Under the pieces are notes generated by a model. That model was not told the origin of the DNA. It made no database searches and saw only the letters and a program-made list of their open reading frames with translations. Below, piece after piece: positions 1 through 10,541 of a stretch of DNA of 64,000 bases (the first letter of the stretch is position 1; each line of letters starts with the position of its first letter). A program made the position numbers and the translations under genes. The stretch is from positions 45,613-109,612 of the forward strand of contig DASZVY010000050.1 of the NCBI GenBank assembly GCA_035546855.1, read 5' to 3'. The DNA is from Nitrobacter sp035546855 (GTDB lineage Bacteria; Pseudomonadota; Alphaproteobacteria; Rhizobiales; Xanthobacteraceae).

Positions 1-386
1 TCGGCATCGCTAATTTCATGGGCTCGAAATTCGTCTCGTCCGACACGGGATTGCAGCCGATCATCGGCGAGGCCGCCAAGCGCGGCCTCGGCTATCTTGA
101 TGACGGCACCACGCCGCGCAGCGTGGCCGGATCGCTCGCGATCGCGCAGGCCATGCCGTTCGCGAAGGCGGATGCGACCATCGACACGGTGCCGACCGCG
201 GTCGAAATCGACAAGGCGCTGGGACAACTGGAAGCCCTCGCCAAGGAACGGGGAGTTGCGATCGGCATGGCAACGGCGCTGCCGATCTCGATCACGAGAA
301 TCGAGAACTGGACCAAGGCCCTGGATAGTCGCGGCATCATGCTTGTGCCATTGACAACCGCGATGCTGAAATCAAAATCGAGCTAA
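1..386 (+). CDS. Divergent polysaccharide deacetylase family protein, C-terminal part (5' end outside window)
   Basis: The open frame enters from the window edge (first full codon at 3) and ends at TAA 384-386, giving about 127 residues. It begins GIANFMGSKFVSS and continues with a segment on hiding or expiring targets typical of the C-terminal half of the divergent polysaccharide deacetylase (YibQ-like) family, a periplasmic NodB-fold group. The position immediately upstream of an RppH gene matches the usual order in Bradyrhizobium relatives. The catalytic half is not visible, so activity cannot be judged. The internal ATG at 18 is not the true start. Confidence 0.8.
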   Translation, partial: GIANFMGSKFVSSDTGLQPIIGEAAKRGLGYLDDGTTPRSVAGSLAIAQAMPFAKADATIDTVPTAVEIDKALGQLEALAKERGVAIGMATALPISITRIENWTKALDSRGIMLVPLTTAMLKSKSS

Positions 387-442
387 CGTTCCCGGTCCGG
401 TTGCGGGATGCGGGCTGCGGCGGGGGAGAGGCTTTTGATGGA

Positions 443-946
443 ATGACGCGCTACGACGATCTGCCTTACCGGACATGCGTCGGCATGATGTTGATCAACG
501 ACGAGGGACTGGTGTTCATCGGCCGCCGTGCCGGCGGGATCGAGCATGTCGACGACAGGCATGTCTGGCAGATGCCGCAAGGCGGCGTCGATCCCGGCGA
601 GGACACGTGGCTTGCGGCGAAGCGCGAGCTTTACGAAGAGACCAGCGTGCGCTCGGTCGAGAAACTTGCGGAAGTCGCGGACTGGCTGATCTACGATATT
701 CCCCGCACGGTGGCCGGTCGGGCCTGGAAGGGCCGCTATCGCGGTCAGCGCCAGAAATGGTACGCGATACGTTTCACCGGCAAGGATTCCGAGATCAATG
801 TCGCCAACCCCGGCGACGGCCACAAGCCGGAATTCGTCACCTGGCGGTGGGAGCCGATGCAGAACCTTCCCGAGTTGATCGTGCCGTTCAAGCGGCCGGT
901 GTATGAGCGGGTGGTGAAGGAATTCGCGACGCTGTCCAGACGCTGA
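443..946 (+). CDS. rppH: RNA pyrophosphohydrolase (Nudix hydrolase)
   Basis: This 167-residue protein carries a complete Nudix box at residues 47-69 (GGVDPGED...RELYEETSV), preceded by WQMPQGG and followed by RGQRQKWYAIRF, both hallmarks of the RppH/IalA group. The family removes pyrophosphate from 5'-triphosphate mRNA ends and triggers decay, and it also cleaves dinucleoside polyphosphates. The ATG at 443 is preferred over an upstream in-frame start at 401, because homologues begin near MTRYDDLPYR and a purine-rich stretch (GGGGAGAG) precedes it. It lies 57 bp after the deacetylase and 5 bp before a second Nudix gene, so the three are probably co-transcribed. Confidence 0.93.
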   Translation: MTRYDDLPYRTCVGMMLINDEGLVFIGRRAGGIEHVDDRHVWQMPQGGVDPGEDTWLAAKRELYEETSVRSVEKLAEVADWLIYDIPRTVAGRAWKGRYRGQRQKWYAIRFTGKDSEINVANPGDGHKPEFVTWRWEPMQNLPELIVPFKRPVYERVVKEFATLSRR

Positions 947-951
947 TCGGC

Positions 952-1449
952 ATGACGGCTTCCAAACCCTACCGCCCGAACGTCGGAATCGCGCTGTTCA
1001 ACGGCTCAGGTCAGGTTCTGATCGGGCGCCGGTTCCGGGACGACGGCCCGGAGATCATCCTCCCCGGACTGGAATGGCAGATGCCGCAGGGCGGCATCGA
1101 CCCCGATGAGGATCCGCGGCAGGCGGTGATGCGCGAACTCTGGGAGGAGACCGGGATCAGGGCCGCCGCCTATCTCGATGAGACGGATTGGCTCACTTAC
1201 GAGTTTCCGCCCTATCACGGCCCGCAGACGCACCGGCTGGCGAAGTTTCGCGGCCAGCGCCAGAAGTGGTTCGCGCTGCGGTTCGCCGGCCACGACGGGG
1301 AGATCGACCCGCTGACCCCGCGCAACGGTCAGCCGCCCGAATTCGATGCATGGCGATGGGAGCGTCTCGATCGCGTGGCCGGCCTGGTGGTGCCGTTCCG
1401 GCGCGAGGTCTATCGAACGGTAGCGGACCGTTTCGCGAAATTCGTCTGA
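952..1449 (+). CDS. Second RppH-like Nudix hydrolase (tandem paralogue)
   Basis: The protein has 165 residues with a full Nudix box at 47-69 (GGIDPDED...RELWEETGI) and the same WQMPQGG and RGQRQKWFALRF blocks as its neighbour, so the two genes are tandem paralogues. The segment before the box differs: an acidic and hydrophobic loop, DDGPEIILPGLE, stands where the first copy has GGIEHVDDRH. The gene starts 5 bp after the stop of the first copy. It is probably an RNA or dinucleoside-polyphosphate pyrophosphohydrolase, but which copy is the main mRNA decapping enzyme cannot be told from sequence. Confidence 0.88.
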   Translation: MTASKPYRPNVGIALFNGSGQVLIGRRFRDDGPEIILPGLEWQMPQGGIDPDEDPRQAVMRELWEETGIRAAAYLDETDWLTYEFPPYHGPQTHRLAKFRGQRQKWFALRFAGHDGEIDPLTPRNGQPPEFDAWRWERLDRVAGLVVPFRREVYRTVADRFAKFV

Positions 1450-1470
1450 TGACCGTCTGGCGATCAATAA

Positions 1471-1497
1471 AAAAGGGCGCCGGCGGGCGCCCTTTTT
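1471..1497. terminator. Bidirectional rho-independent terminator
   Basis: A perfect 11-bp stem (aaaagggcgcc / ggcgccctttt) with a 4-base loop is flanked by A-runs and T-runs. It sits between the convergent Nudix gene and atpC and can therefore end transcription from both sides. Confidence 0.85.
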
Positions 1498-1521
1498 GGT
1501 GGAGAGTGGCGTTGGCCGCTC

Positions 1522-1929
1522 TCAGTGCATCGCTGTGGTGTTGAGCTGATGCTGGATGCTCTTGTAGTGATCTAGCCGCTCAATGGCGTGATCGAGCTCC
1601 GAGCCTTCCTTCTCGTTGAGCTTGGCTTCCATGTGGGAGATCGTCTCCGCGAACTTCGCGCGGTCGAGATCCTGGATCGACGTCGCCACATCGGCCAGCA
1701 CCGTCAGTCCCTTGTCGGACACCTCGGCGAGGCCGCCGAGCACGATGATCTTCTGGTGCGTGCTGCCGGTCGTCACGGTGAGGATACCGGGACGCACGGC
1801 CGCGACGACGGGCGCGTGCCCTGCGAGGACGCCGAAGTCGCCCTCGACGCCGGGAACGTCGACCTGGTCGACCTCTCCGGAGAAGGTAAGCTTTTCAGGC
1901 GAGACGAGATCGAAGTGGAAGGTGGCCAT
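1522..1929 (-). CDS. atpC: F1 ATP synthase subunit epsilon
   Basis: This 135-residue protein begins MATFHFDLVSPEKLTFSGEV and contains the beta-sandwich signature PGVEGDFGVLAGHAPVVAAVRPGI. The epsilon subunit sits on the central stalk with gamma and moderates ATP hydrolysis. It is the last gene of the atp operon, separated from atpD by 134 bp that contain a palindromic repeat pair. Length is normal for alphaproteobacteria. Confidence 0.97.
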   Translation of the reverse strand: MATFHFDLVSPEKLTFSGEVDQVDVPGVEGDFGVLAGHAPVVAAVRPGILTVTTGSTHQKIIVLGGLAEVSDKGLTVLADVATSIQDLDRAKFAETISHMEAKLNEKEGSELDHAIERLDHYKSIQHQLNTTAMH

Positions 1930-1957
1930 CGGAAATCCGTTTCAACTCGGCAAGTGC

Positions 1958-2045
1958 GTCATCCTGAGGTGGCCGCTCTTGCGGCCCTCGAAGGATGATA
2001 ACCGTCACCCTTCGAGGCTCGCTGCGCTCGCACCTCAGGGTGACG
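1958..2045. repeat. Intergenic palindromic repeat, 'tcatcctgagg' type, two inverted units
   Basis: Two roughly 41-bp units (1958-1998 and 2004-2045) are inverted relative to one another and can fold into a long hairpin. The outer arms are gtcatcctgaggt and acctcagggtgac, and the inner arms are built around ccctcgaagg and ccttcgagg. The element lies between atpD and atpC inside the operon. Similar sequences are common in Bradyrhizobium-type genomes. Confidence 0.7.
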
Positions 2046-2063
2046 AGCGCAGTCTTGTTGCGA

Positions 2064-3494
<1,431 letters not shown>

Positions 3495-3522
3495 AAAGAG
3501 TCTCCTTTAACGAATACGCGTG

Positions 3523-3927
3523 TCAGAGGACGCTGAGCGTCACCGGCACGTTGTTGCGCGTCGCCCGCGAATACGGGCAGATCTTGTGAGCGTCTTCGAG
3601 CAGCGCCTTGACCTTCTCCTTGTCGGCGCCGGGAATGCGCAAGCTGAGTTCGGCCTTCAGCGCGAAGCTGATCTCGTCCTTGTCGATGGTGACGTTGCAG
3701 CCGACTTCCGCGGCTTGCCCGTCGAGGCCATGCTTCTTGGCCAAAGCGAGCACGGCCTGGCCGAAGCAGGCCGACCAGCCGAGGGCAAAGAGCTGCTCGG
3801 GATTATGGCCCTCGCCGGCGCCACCCATTTCCTTCGGCAGACCCATGGCGAGCGCAAGGCCGCCATTGTCGAGGATCGCGCGGCCATTGCGGCCGCCCTT
3901 GGTCGTCGCCTTCGTCGAATAAGCCAT
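3523..3927 (-). CDS. ohr: Organic hydroperoxide resistance protein (Ohr) inserted in the atp operon
   Basis: This 134-residue Ohr/OsmC-fold peroxidase has both redox cysteines in family context: Cys54 in WSACFGQAV and Cys117 in KICPYSRATRNN. The conserved Glu44 (NPEQLF) is also present. Ohr proteins reduce organic and lipid hydroperoxides using lipoylated partners such as dihydrolipoamide dehydrogenase/SucB. It lies 22 bp after the atpG stop and 28 bp before atpD, on the same strand, with its own GGGAG site, so it should be on the atp mRNA. No OhrR-type MarR regulator is nearby. The placement is unusual, because atpG and atpD are normally adjacent. Confidence 0.92.
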   Translation of the reverse strand: MAYSTKATTKGGRNGRAILDNGGLALAMGLPKEMGGAGEGHNPEQLFALGWSACFGQAVLALAKKHGLDGQAAEVGCNVTIDKDEISFALKAELSLRIPGADKEKVKALLEDAHKICPYSRATRNNVPVTLSVL

Positions 3928-3949
3928 GACAAACTCCCGTTCGGTTGAC

Positions 3950-4825
3950 TTAGACTGCCTCGGCGCCGGAGATGATCTCGATCAGTTCCTTCGTGATCAT
4001 CGCCTGACGGGTCCGGTTGTAGATCAGGGTCTGCTTGCGAATCATTTCGCCCGCATTGCGGGTTGCATTGTCCATGGCGCTCATCTGCGCGCCGTAGAAC
4101 GAGGCATTGTTTTCGAGAAGGGCGCGGAAAACCTGCACCGCGAGATTGCGCGGCAGCAGCCGGGTCAGGATTTCATCCTCCTCCGGCTCGTATTCATAGG
4201 ATGGCGCAGGCCCGGCATTGGCTGCGGGAGCTTCCACCTTGAGCGGAATGATCTGCTGGGCGGTCGGAATCTGTGCGACGACCGACTGGAAGCGCGAATA
4301 AAACAGCGTGCAAACGTCGAACTCGCCCGCGTCGAAGCGCGCGATGACCTTCTTCGCGATATCCTCGGCGCTGACGAAGCCGATCTGGCGCACGGCGCGC
4401 AGGTCGAGATGCTCGACGATCTGCTTGTCGAAGGTCCGGCGAAGCTGTTCGTAGCCCTTGCGGCCGACGCAGAAGAACTTCACCTCCTTGCCCTGGTTCA
4501 TCAGGGCATAGGCGCGCTCGCGCGCCAGGCGCACGATCGAGGAGTTGAAAGCACCGGACAGGCCGCGCTCGCCGGTGCAGACCAGCAGCAGGTGAACCTG
4601 GTCGCGGCCGGTGCCGCCGAGCAGAACCGGCGCGCTGCCGGAACCGGCGGCGCTGGCGATGTTCGAGATCACCTGATCCATTTTTTCGGCGTAGGGCCGC
4701 GCGGCTTCGGCGGCCGTCTGCGCCCGGCGCAGCTTCGAGGCCGCGACCATCTGCATGGCCTTGGTGATCTTCTGCGTCGCCTTGGTCGAGGCGATGCGGA
4801 CGCGCATGTCTTTGAGGCTGGCCAT
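3950..4825 (-). CDS. atpG: F1 ATP synthase subunit gamma
   Basis: The 291-residue rotor-stalk subunit begins MASLKDMRVRIASTKATQKITKAMQMVAASKLRRAQ and ends TRQAMITKELIEIISGAEAV; both terminal helices are conserved in the family. A proline- and glutamate-rich insert near residues 195-215 (APAANAGPAPSYEYEPEEDE) resembles that of other Bradyrhizobium relatives. It follows atpA after about 150 bp that hold a palindromic repeat and precedes ohr by 22 bp. Confidence 0.98.
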   Translation of the reverse strand: MASLKDMRVRIASTKATQKITKAMQMVAASKLRRAQTAAEAARPYAEKMDQVISNIASAAGSGSAPVLLGGTGRDQVHLLLVCTGERGLSGAFNSSIVRLARERAYALMNQGKEVKFFCVGRKGYEQLRRTFDKQIVEHLDLRAVRQIGFVSAEDIAKKVIARFDAGEFDVCTLFYSRFQSVVAQIPTAQQIIPLKVEAPAANAGPAPSYEYEPEEDEILTRLLPRNLAVQVFRALLENNASFYGAQMSAMDNATRNAGEMIRKQTLIYNRTRQAMITKELIEIISGAEAV

Positions 4826-4860
4826 CGGTAACTCTGTTTATCCCCTTGCTCGGCCTATTC

Positions 4861-4965
4861 CCTCTCCCGCTTGCGGGGGAGGGTTAGGGAGGGGGCCGAA
4901 TCCTGTCATGAAATGCCCCCACCCGCCCGGCTTTGCCGGTCGACCTCCCCCGCAAGCGGGAGAGG
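4861..4965. repeat. Intergenic palindromic repeat, 'cctctcccgcttgcggg' type
   Basis: Outer arms cctctcccgcttgcggg (4861 on) and cccgcaagcgggagagg (ending 4965) are perfectly complementary, and smaller hairpins such as cgcccggctttgccggt lie between them. The whole element can form one long cruciform between atpA and atpG. No coding capacity is evident. Confidence 0.75.
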
Positions 4966-4974
4966 TTAGGAAAA

Positions 4975-6506
<1,532 letters not shown>

Positions 6507-6507
<1 letters not shown>

Positions 6508-7067
6508 CAGCCTGCCTCTTTCATCGCGTGCTTGATCGAGTTGAGTTTGGTGCGGAGCGAGCTGTCCACCATGCGGCTGCCGAGCTTGACCACAAGCCCG
6601 CCGATGATGGACGGATCGACCTTCACGTTGAGCGCGACGTCCTTGCCCGTCACTGATTTCAGTGCGGTCTTCAGCGCGTCGAGATTCCTGTCGCTAAGGG
6701 TTTCGGCGACGGTCACGTCGGCCGTGGCCTCCCCCTTGAATTTCGCCACCAGCGCGCGATACGCCCGGATCACGTCCCCGACAGCGAACAGCCGGCGATT
6801 GGTGGTAAGAACCTTGAGGAATTTTGCAGTGGTGCCGCCGATGCCGGCCTTGTCGAGCACCGCGCCTAGCGCCTTGAGCTGCATGTCCGCGGTAAAGACC
6901 GGGCTGCGGACCAGGCGGACCAGCTCAGGGCTGTCCGCGAGCATGGCATCGAACTTGTCGAGGTCGGCCTTCACGGCGTCGACGGATTTGTCTTCGCGGG
7001 CGAGGTCAAACAGGGCCGTTGCGTAACGGCCCGACACACCAGAAACAGACGGATCTTCAGCAGCCAC
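6507..7067 (-). CDS. atpH: F1 ATP synthase subunit delta
   Basis: The protein has 186 residues from the chosen GTG at 7067 (MAAEDPSVSGVSGRYATALFDLA), matching the length and N-terminus I know from Bradyrhizobium and Rhodopseudomonas AtpH. A TTG at 7082 would add five residues (MKSAL) but has no better ribosome site. Delta links F1 to the peripheral stalk. It is the first gene of the atp operon, and the a, b and c subunits of Fo are not in this window, as is usual in alphaproteobacteria, where F1 and Fo operons are separate. Confidence 0.95.
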
Positions 7068-7763
7068 CAGCGCGCTCTTCAAGCTGTCAAACTCGCAAGG
7101 GGGAAACCGTCGCCAGAGAAGCGGCGTTAAAGCGGCTCAAGCCCTTGGAATTCAAGAGGGACTTCGATTTTCGACCGGCGCCAAGCGCGCCGGCAGCGTT
7201 AAAATCGCGGCTTTGCTAACATAGCGCGCGCGCAGGTGCAACACGACGACCGCCGCAGGCGATGCCGTGTCGCATGTCATTTCGCGATGATGCTTCCTCT
7301 CTCTCGCGGGCGTTGACCGGCCTGCCTGAGCCAACATTCTCAAGGCCGTGAGGGGCGATCTTTTTGGGCTGATCGGGTGCCGCCAAGTATTCGTCGGCTA
7401 TTCGTCGGCCTTTCGGACGGAGCGCTTACGGTAGCCTCAGGATTGAATCTGCGGAGATTCTTCCGGCTGGCTGTGCCGCGTTGAGCGTAGCTCGCGTTGC
7501 CGTTACTTGCCGAATGCTTGCCATGCAGAGGCAAAACTTGATTCAACAGTATTTCCATGTATTCGTATGATGACGCAAGTTCAGCATAAATAATTTTCTG
7601 TAAAATTAACGATTTTATCCTGATCAAAAGATATTTCAGCGTGATCACGAAGCATTCCGTTGCCTCTTTTACGCCGCAGTTGGGCTTTCAACGGTCGCTA
7701 GCTCAATTCAGAGCGGGGTGCACTTGCCGTCGTCGCGGCAATACTAGTTCGAGGGACTTCAAT
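7068..7763. other. Intergenic region between atpH and rlpA, with an AT-rich core
   Basis: About 700 bp lie between the divergent atp operon and the RlpA gene, and should hold both promoters. The segment from about 7520 to 7650 is strikingly AT-rich for this genome and holds an inverted TGATCA pair at 7621-7626 and 7642-7647. Open frames here (a 102-residue one on the minus strand, 7340-7648) have no recognisable domain and poor codon use, so I call none. Confidence 0.6.
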
Positions 7764-8279
7764 ATGCTGCAATCGAAAAAATCGACGCTGGGCATTCTCG
7801 TCCGGCCGCGAATGGCGGTTGCCATGGTCGCTGCAACCGTTTTGATCGCCGGGAGTGCGACCGAGGCTTCGGCCCGTCCACGCCATCACCACCATCGACA
7901 TCACTACACCCACCACCATCATTACCGGCACCACGCGGCCGCCGAGGGATCGTCCTGGCTGAATGCGAATGCTTCGTTCGGCCACGCCGGTGGGACCGGC
8001 CGCAGCTTTTCGGGCATCGCCTCCTATTACGGCAATGAAGCCGGCCGGCGCACCGCGTCCGGCCAGCGCTTCAACCAGAACGCCATGACGGCGGCCCATC
8101 GCAGCCTGCCGTTCGGCACCAAGCTCAAGGTTACCCATGGCAACCGCAGTGTCATCGTGACCATCAACGATCGCGGCCCGTTCGTGCGCGGCCGTGTGCT
8201 CGACCTGTCGACGGGCGCCGCCCGTGCCATCGGCCTGACCGGGCGGGGCGTCGGCCGCGTCGTCGCGGAAGTCATGTAA
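7764..8279 (+). CDS. rlpA: RlpA-like double-psi beta-barrel protein, exported, His-rich
   Basis: This 171-residue protein has an N-terminal signal or anchor helix (residues 15-37, ending ASA) and a segment at 41-57 with 12 histidines. The double-psi beta-barrel follows (FSGIASYYGNEAGRRTASG, AAHRSLPFGTKLKV, TINDRGPF, VLDLSTGAARAIGL). The family's putative catalytic His and Asp are present. RlpA proteins are septal lytic transglycosylases acting on denuded peptidoglycan. There is no SPOR domain after the barrel, so septal targeting is not shown. The ATG at 7764 with GAGGGA upstream is preferred over a start at 7641. Confidence 0.88.
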   Translation: MLQSKKSTLGILVRPRMAVAMVAATVLIAGSATEASARPRHHHHRHHYTHHHHYRHHAAAEGSSWLNANASFGHAGGTGRSFSGIASYYGNEAGRRTASGQRFNQNAMTAAHRSLPFGTKLKVTHGNRSVIVTINDRGPFVRGRVLDLSTGAARAIGLTGRGVGRVVAEVM

Positions 8280-8281
8280 GC

Positions 8282-8319
8282 GTCGCGTTTGTCGCGTAGT
8301 GTCGCGTTCGTCGCGTAGC
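8282..8319. repeat. Short tandem repeat, two 19-bp units
   Basis: gtcgcgtttgtcgcgtagt is followed directly by gtcgcgttcgtcgcgtagc just after the RlpA stop codon. The two units differ at two positions. It looks like a small local duplication ahead of the terminator. Confidence 0.6.
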
Positions 8320-8329
8320 GTAAGTGTAG

Positions 8330-8357
8330 AAAAGGCCGGCGGTTGAGCCGGCCTTTT
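8330..8357. terminator. Rho-independent terminator between rlpA and the C39 exporter gene
   Basis: An 11-bp stem (aaaaggccggc / gccggcctttt) with a six-base loop is followed by T on the plus strand and carries A-runs on the other side. It separates two convergent genes and may act in both directions. Confidence 0.82.
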
Positions 8358-8375
8358 TCTTCGCGGCCGTATCTT

Positions 8376-10541
8376 TCACGTTACGGGAGCCACCGATAAC
8401 GGAACCGTCTCGATGCGGGTCTCGCTGCGCGGCTGGTCATGTCCGCCGACCTCGATCAATCGGCGGTTTTCGACCGTGAAGACGCGTTTCGCCCGTCGCA
8501 GCAGGGCAGGCCGATGGGCGACCACGATGCGCGTGATGTTCATCTGGTCGATGAGATCGGCGATCAGTTCCTCGTTCTGCTCGTCGAGGTTGGCGGTGCC
8601 CTCGTCGAGGATCAGGATTTGCGGCCGCCGATAGAGCGCGCGCGCCAGCAGCACGCGTTGCCGCTGTCCGCCCGACAGCGTCGAGCCCATGTCACCGACC
8701 AGGCTGAGATATTGCATCGGGAAGCGCATGATGTCGGTATGGACGCGCGCGGCCTGCGCCGCGGCGACCACACGTTCCATGTCCAGCTCCGGATCGAAGC
8801 CCGCGATGTTTTCCGCGATGGTGCCGGACATCAGCCGGTCGTCCTGCGCGACGACGCCGACGCTCCGGCGCCAGCTCCGCCACCGCTCCGGCGTGGCGCG
8901 GTGACCGTCGAGTTCGATGCTGCCGTCGGTCGGGTGGATCAATCCGAGCATGAGCTTGAGCAGCGTGGTCTTGCCGCCGCCGGAGCCGCCCTGGATGGCG
9001 ATGTAGTCGCCCTGACGAATCTCGAGGTTGATGTCTTCGAGCACCAGCGGATCGCTGACGCCATAGCGGAAGCATACCTGCTTCAGCCGCATATGGCCCT
9101 GATTCACCAGGGCGCCGGGCAACCCCTGGGTGACTTCCGATCGCGTGGTGACGATGTCGGAGAGGCGATCGAGGTGCAGCCGCAGCAGCCGGAACTGGGC
9201 CATCTGGTTCACCAGCGCCATGGCGCGGTCGGTGAACGTCTGCCGGTAGGACAGGAACGAGAAGATCATGCCGACCGAAAAGCCGGCGCCCGAGAGAATC
9301 GTCGTGCCGGCGACATAGATCACGATCACCGTTTGCAGGCCGGTAACGACCGACTGCAGAAACGTCTGCGAAATCTGGTAGCGCCCGACCGAGATGTTGG
9401 CGTTCGTGGTTTCGACATGGAGATTGCGCCACGTCGCTTCGCGCACGGATTCGCGTCCGAGCAGCTTCAATGTCGTGGCCGCGCGGATCGTCTCGATCAG
9501 ATGTGACTGTTCCTTGGCGTCGGCGACGATCGATTCGGCGGTGCGCCGCTTGTTGCCCGGAAACAGCGCCAGCGTAATCCCGAGATTGATCAGCACGCCC
9601 ACGATCACGATGATCGCCAGCGTCGCCGAGTAGAAGAACAGGATGAAACCGGCGACCAGCGCCATGATGCCGTCGATGACCGTTCCGATCACGCCCTGGG
9701 TGATCGCGTCCTGCACCGGCTTGACGGACTGCAGACGGGAGATGATGTCGCCGACGTGGCGTTTCTCGAAGTAGTCGTTGGGCAGCCGAAGCAGATGCCT
9801 CACCAGGTTGCCGGTGATCTGGAAGCTGAGCAGATTGCCGAAGATGCGCAGCGCCCAGCCGCGGATGGCTTCAAGCGCGGCTTGCACGACCACGAGCGCG
9901 CCGAAGCCGAGCGCGATGACCGTCAGGAGCTGCTTGTCCGATTGCGCCAGCGCTTCGTCGACCACGAGTTGCATCTGCAGCGGCATGACGAAGGCCGCGA
10001 TCTGCAGCGCCGCCGACAGTATGAGTACCTGCGCCACTGCCGCGCCCCAGCCATTCATCTTGGACCAGAGCAGCGACAGCTTCATCGGCAGCCGTGCCTC
10101 GACCGGCTCGAAGGTTTCGCTCTGCGCCAGCTCGAGAACGACGCCGGTGAGATGTTTCGAGGCTTCGTCCATCGTGAACGTCCGCAGCCCGACAGCGGGA
10201 TCGTGAACGGTAATGCCGCGCGACGACACCGCCTTCAGGACCACGAAATGGTTGAGATCCCAGTGCGCGATGGCGGGCAACTGCACTTGGGGCAGCGCGG
10301 ACAGTTCGACGCGGATCGCGCGGGTGGAGAAGCCGAGTTGATCGGCAATCCCCATCAGGCTCTTGAGCGACGCGCCCGCCATCGAGACGGTGAAACGCTG
10401 GCGCAAGGCGTTGAGGTCGACGTCGTGACCGTGAAAGCGCGAAATCATGGCGAGGCAGGCGAGGCCGCATTCCGCCGCCTCCGAAGCCATCATGACGGGA
10501 AGTGCGCGGCGGCCGAGATTGAGCTGTTGCAGGATGTTCAT
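8376..10541 (-). CDS. C39-peptidase ABC exporter (CvaB/LagD-type type I secretion ATPase)
   Basis: This 721-residue protein has an N-terminal C39 peptidase domain with an apparently intact triad: Cys25 (AECGLACL), His98 (LNHFVVL) and Asp114 (HDPAVG). An ABC transmembrane domain (about 165-450) follows. The nucleotide-binding domain has Walker A GGSGGGKT from 518, signature LSGGQRQR near 622 and Walker B ILILDE near 643. Such proteins cut double-glycine leaders while exporting bacteriocins or other peptides. The gene overlaps the upstream HlyD-family gene by 4 bp. No leader peptide or TolC gene is visible in the window, so the substrate is unknown. Confidence 0.93.
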   Translation of the reverse strand: MNILQQLNLGRRALPVMMASEAAECGLACLAMISRFHGHDVDLNALRQRFTVSMAGASLKSLMGIADQLGFSTRAIRVELSALPQVQLPAIAHWDLNHFVVLKAVSSRGITVHDPAVGLRTFTMDEASKHLTGVVLELAQSETFEPVEARLPMKLSLLWSKMNGWGAAVAQVLILSAALQIAAFVMPLQMQLVVDEALAQSDKQLLTVIALGFGALVVVQAALEAIRGWALRIFGNLLSFQITGNLVRHLLRLPNDYFEKRHVGDIISRLQSVKPVQDAITQGVIGTVIDGIMALVAGFILFFYSATLAIIVIVGVLINLGITLALFPGNKRRTAESIVADAKEQSHLIETIRAATTLKLLGRESVREATWRNLHVETTNANISVGRYQISQTFLQSVVTGLQTVIVIYVAGTTILSGAGFSVGMIFSFLSYRQTFTDRAMALVNQMAQFRLLRLHLDRLSDIVTTRSEVTQGLPGALVNQGHMRLKQVCFRYGVSDPLVLEDINLEIRQGDYIAIQGGSGGGKTTLLKLMLGLIHPTDGSIELDGHRATPERWRSWRRSVGVVAQDDRLMSGTIAENIAGFDPELDMERVVAAAQAARVHTDIMRFPMQYLSLVGDMGSTLSGGQRQRVLLARALYRRPQILILDEGTANLDEQNEELIADLIDQMNITRIVVAHRPALLRRAKRVFTVENRRLIEVGGHDQPRSETRIETVPLSVAPVT

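Noticed and set aside
7340..7648. A 102-residue minus-strand frame upstream of rlpA, considered as a possible peptide substrate for the C39 exporter
   Set aside because: No double-glycine leader in the right place, no ribosome site, and its N-terminal part simply reads the AT-rich patch.
8282..8319. Tandem repeats as the start of a CRISPR array
   Set aside because: Only two 19-bp units with no spacers and no cas genes.
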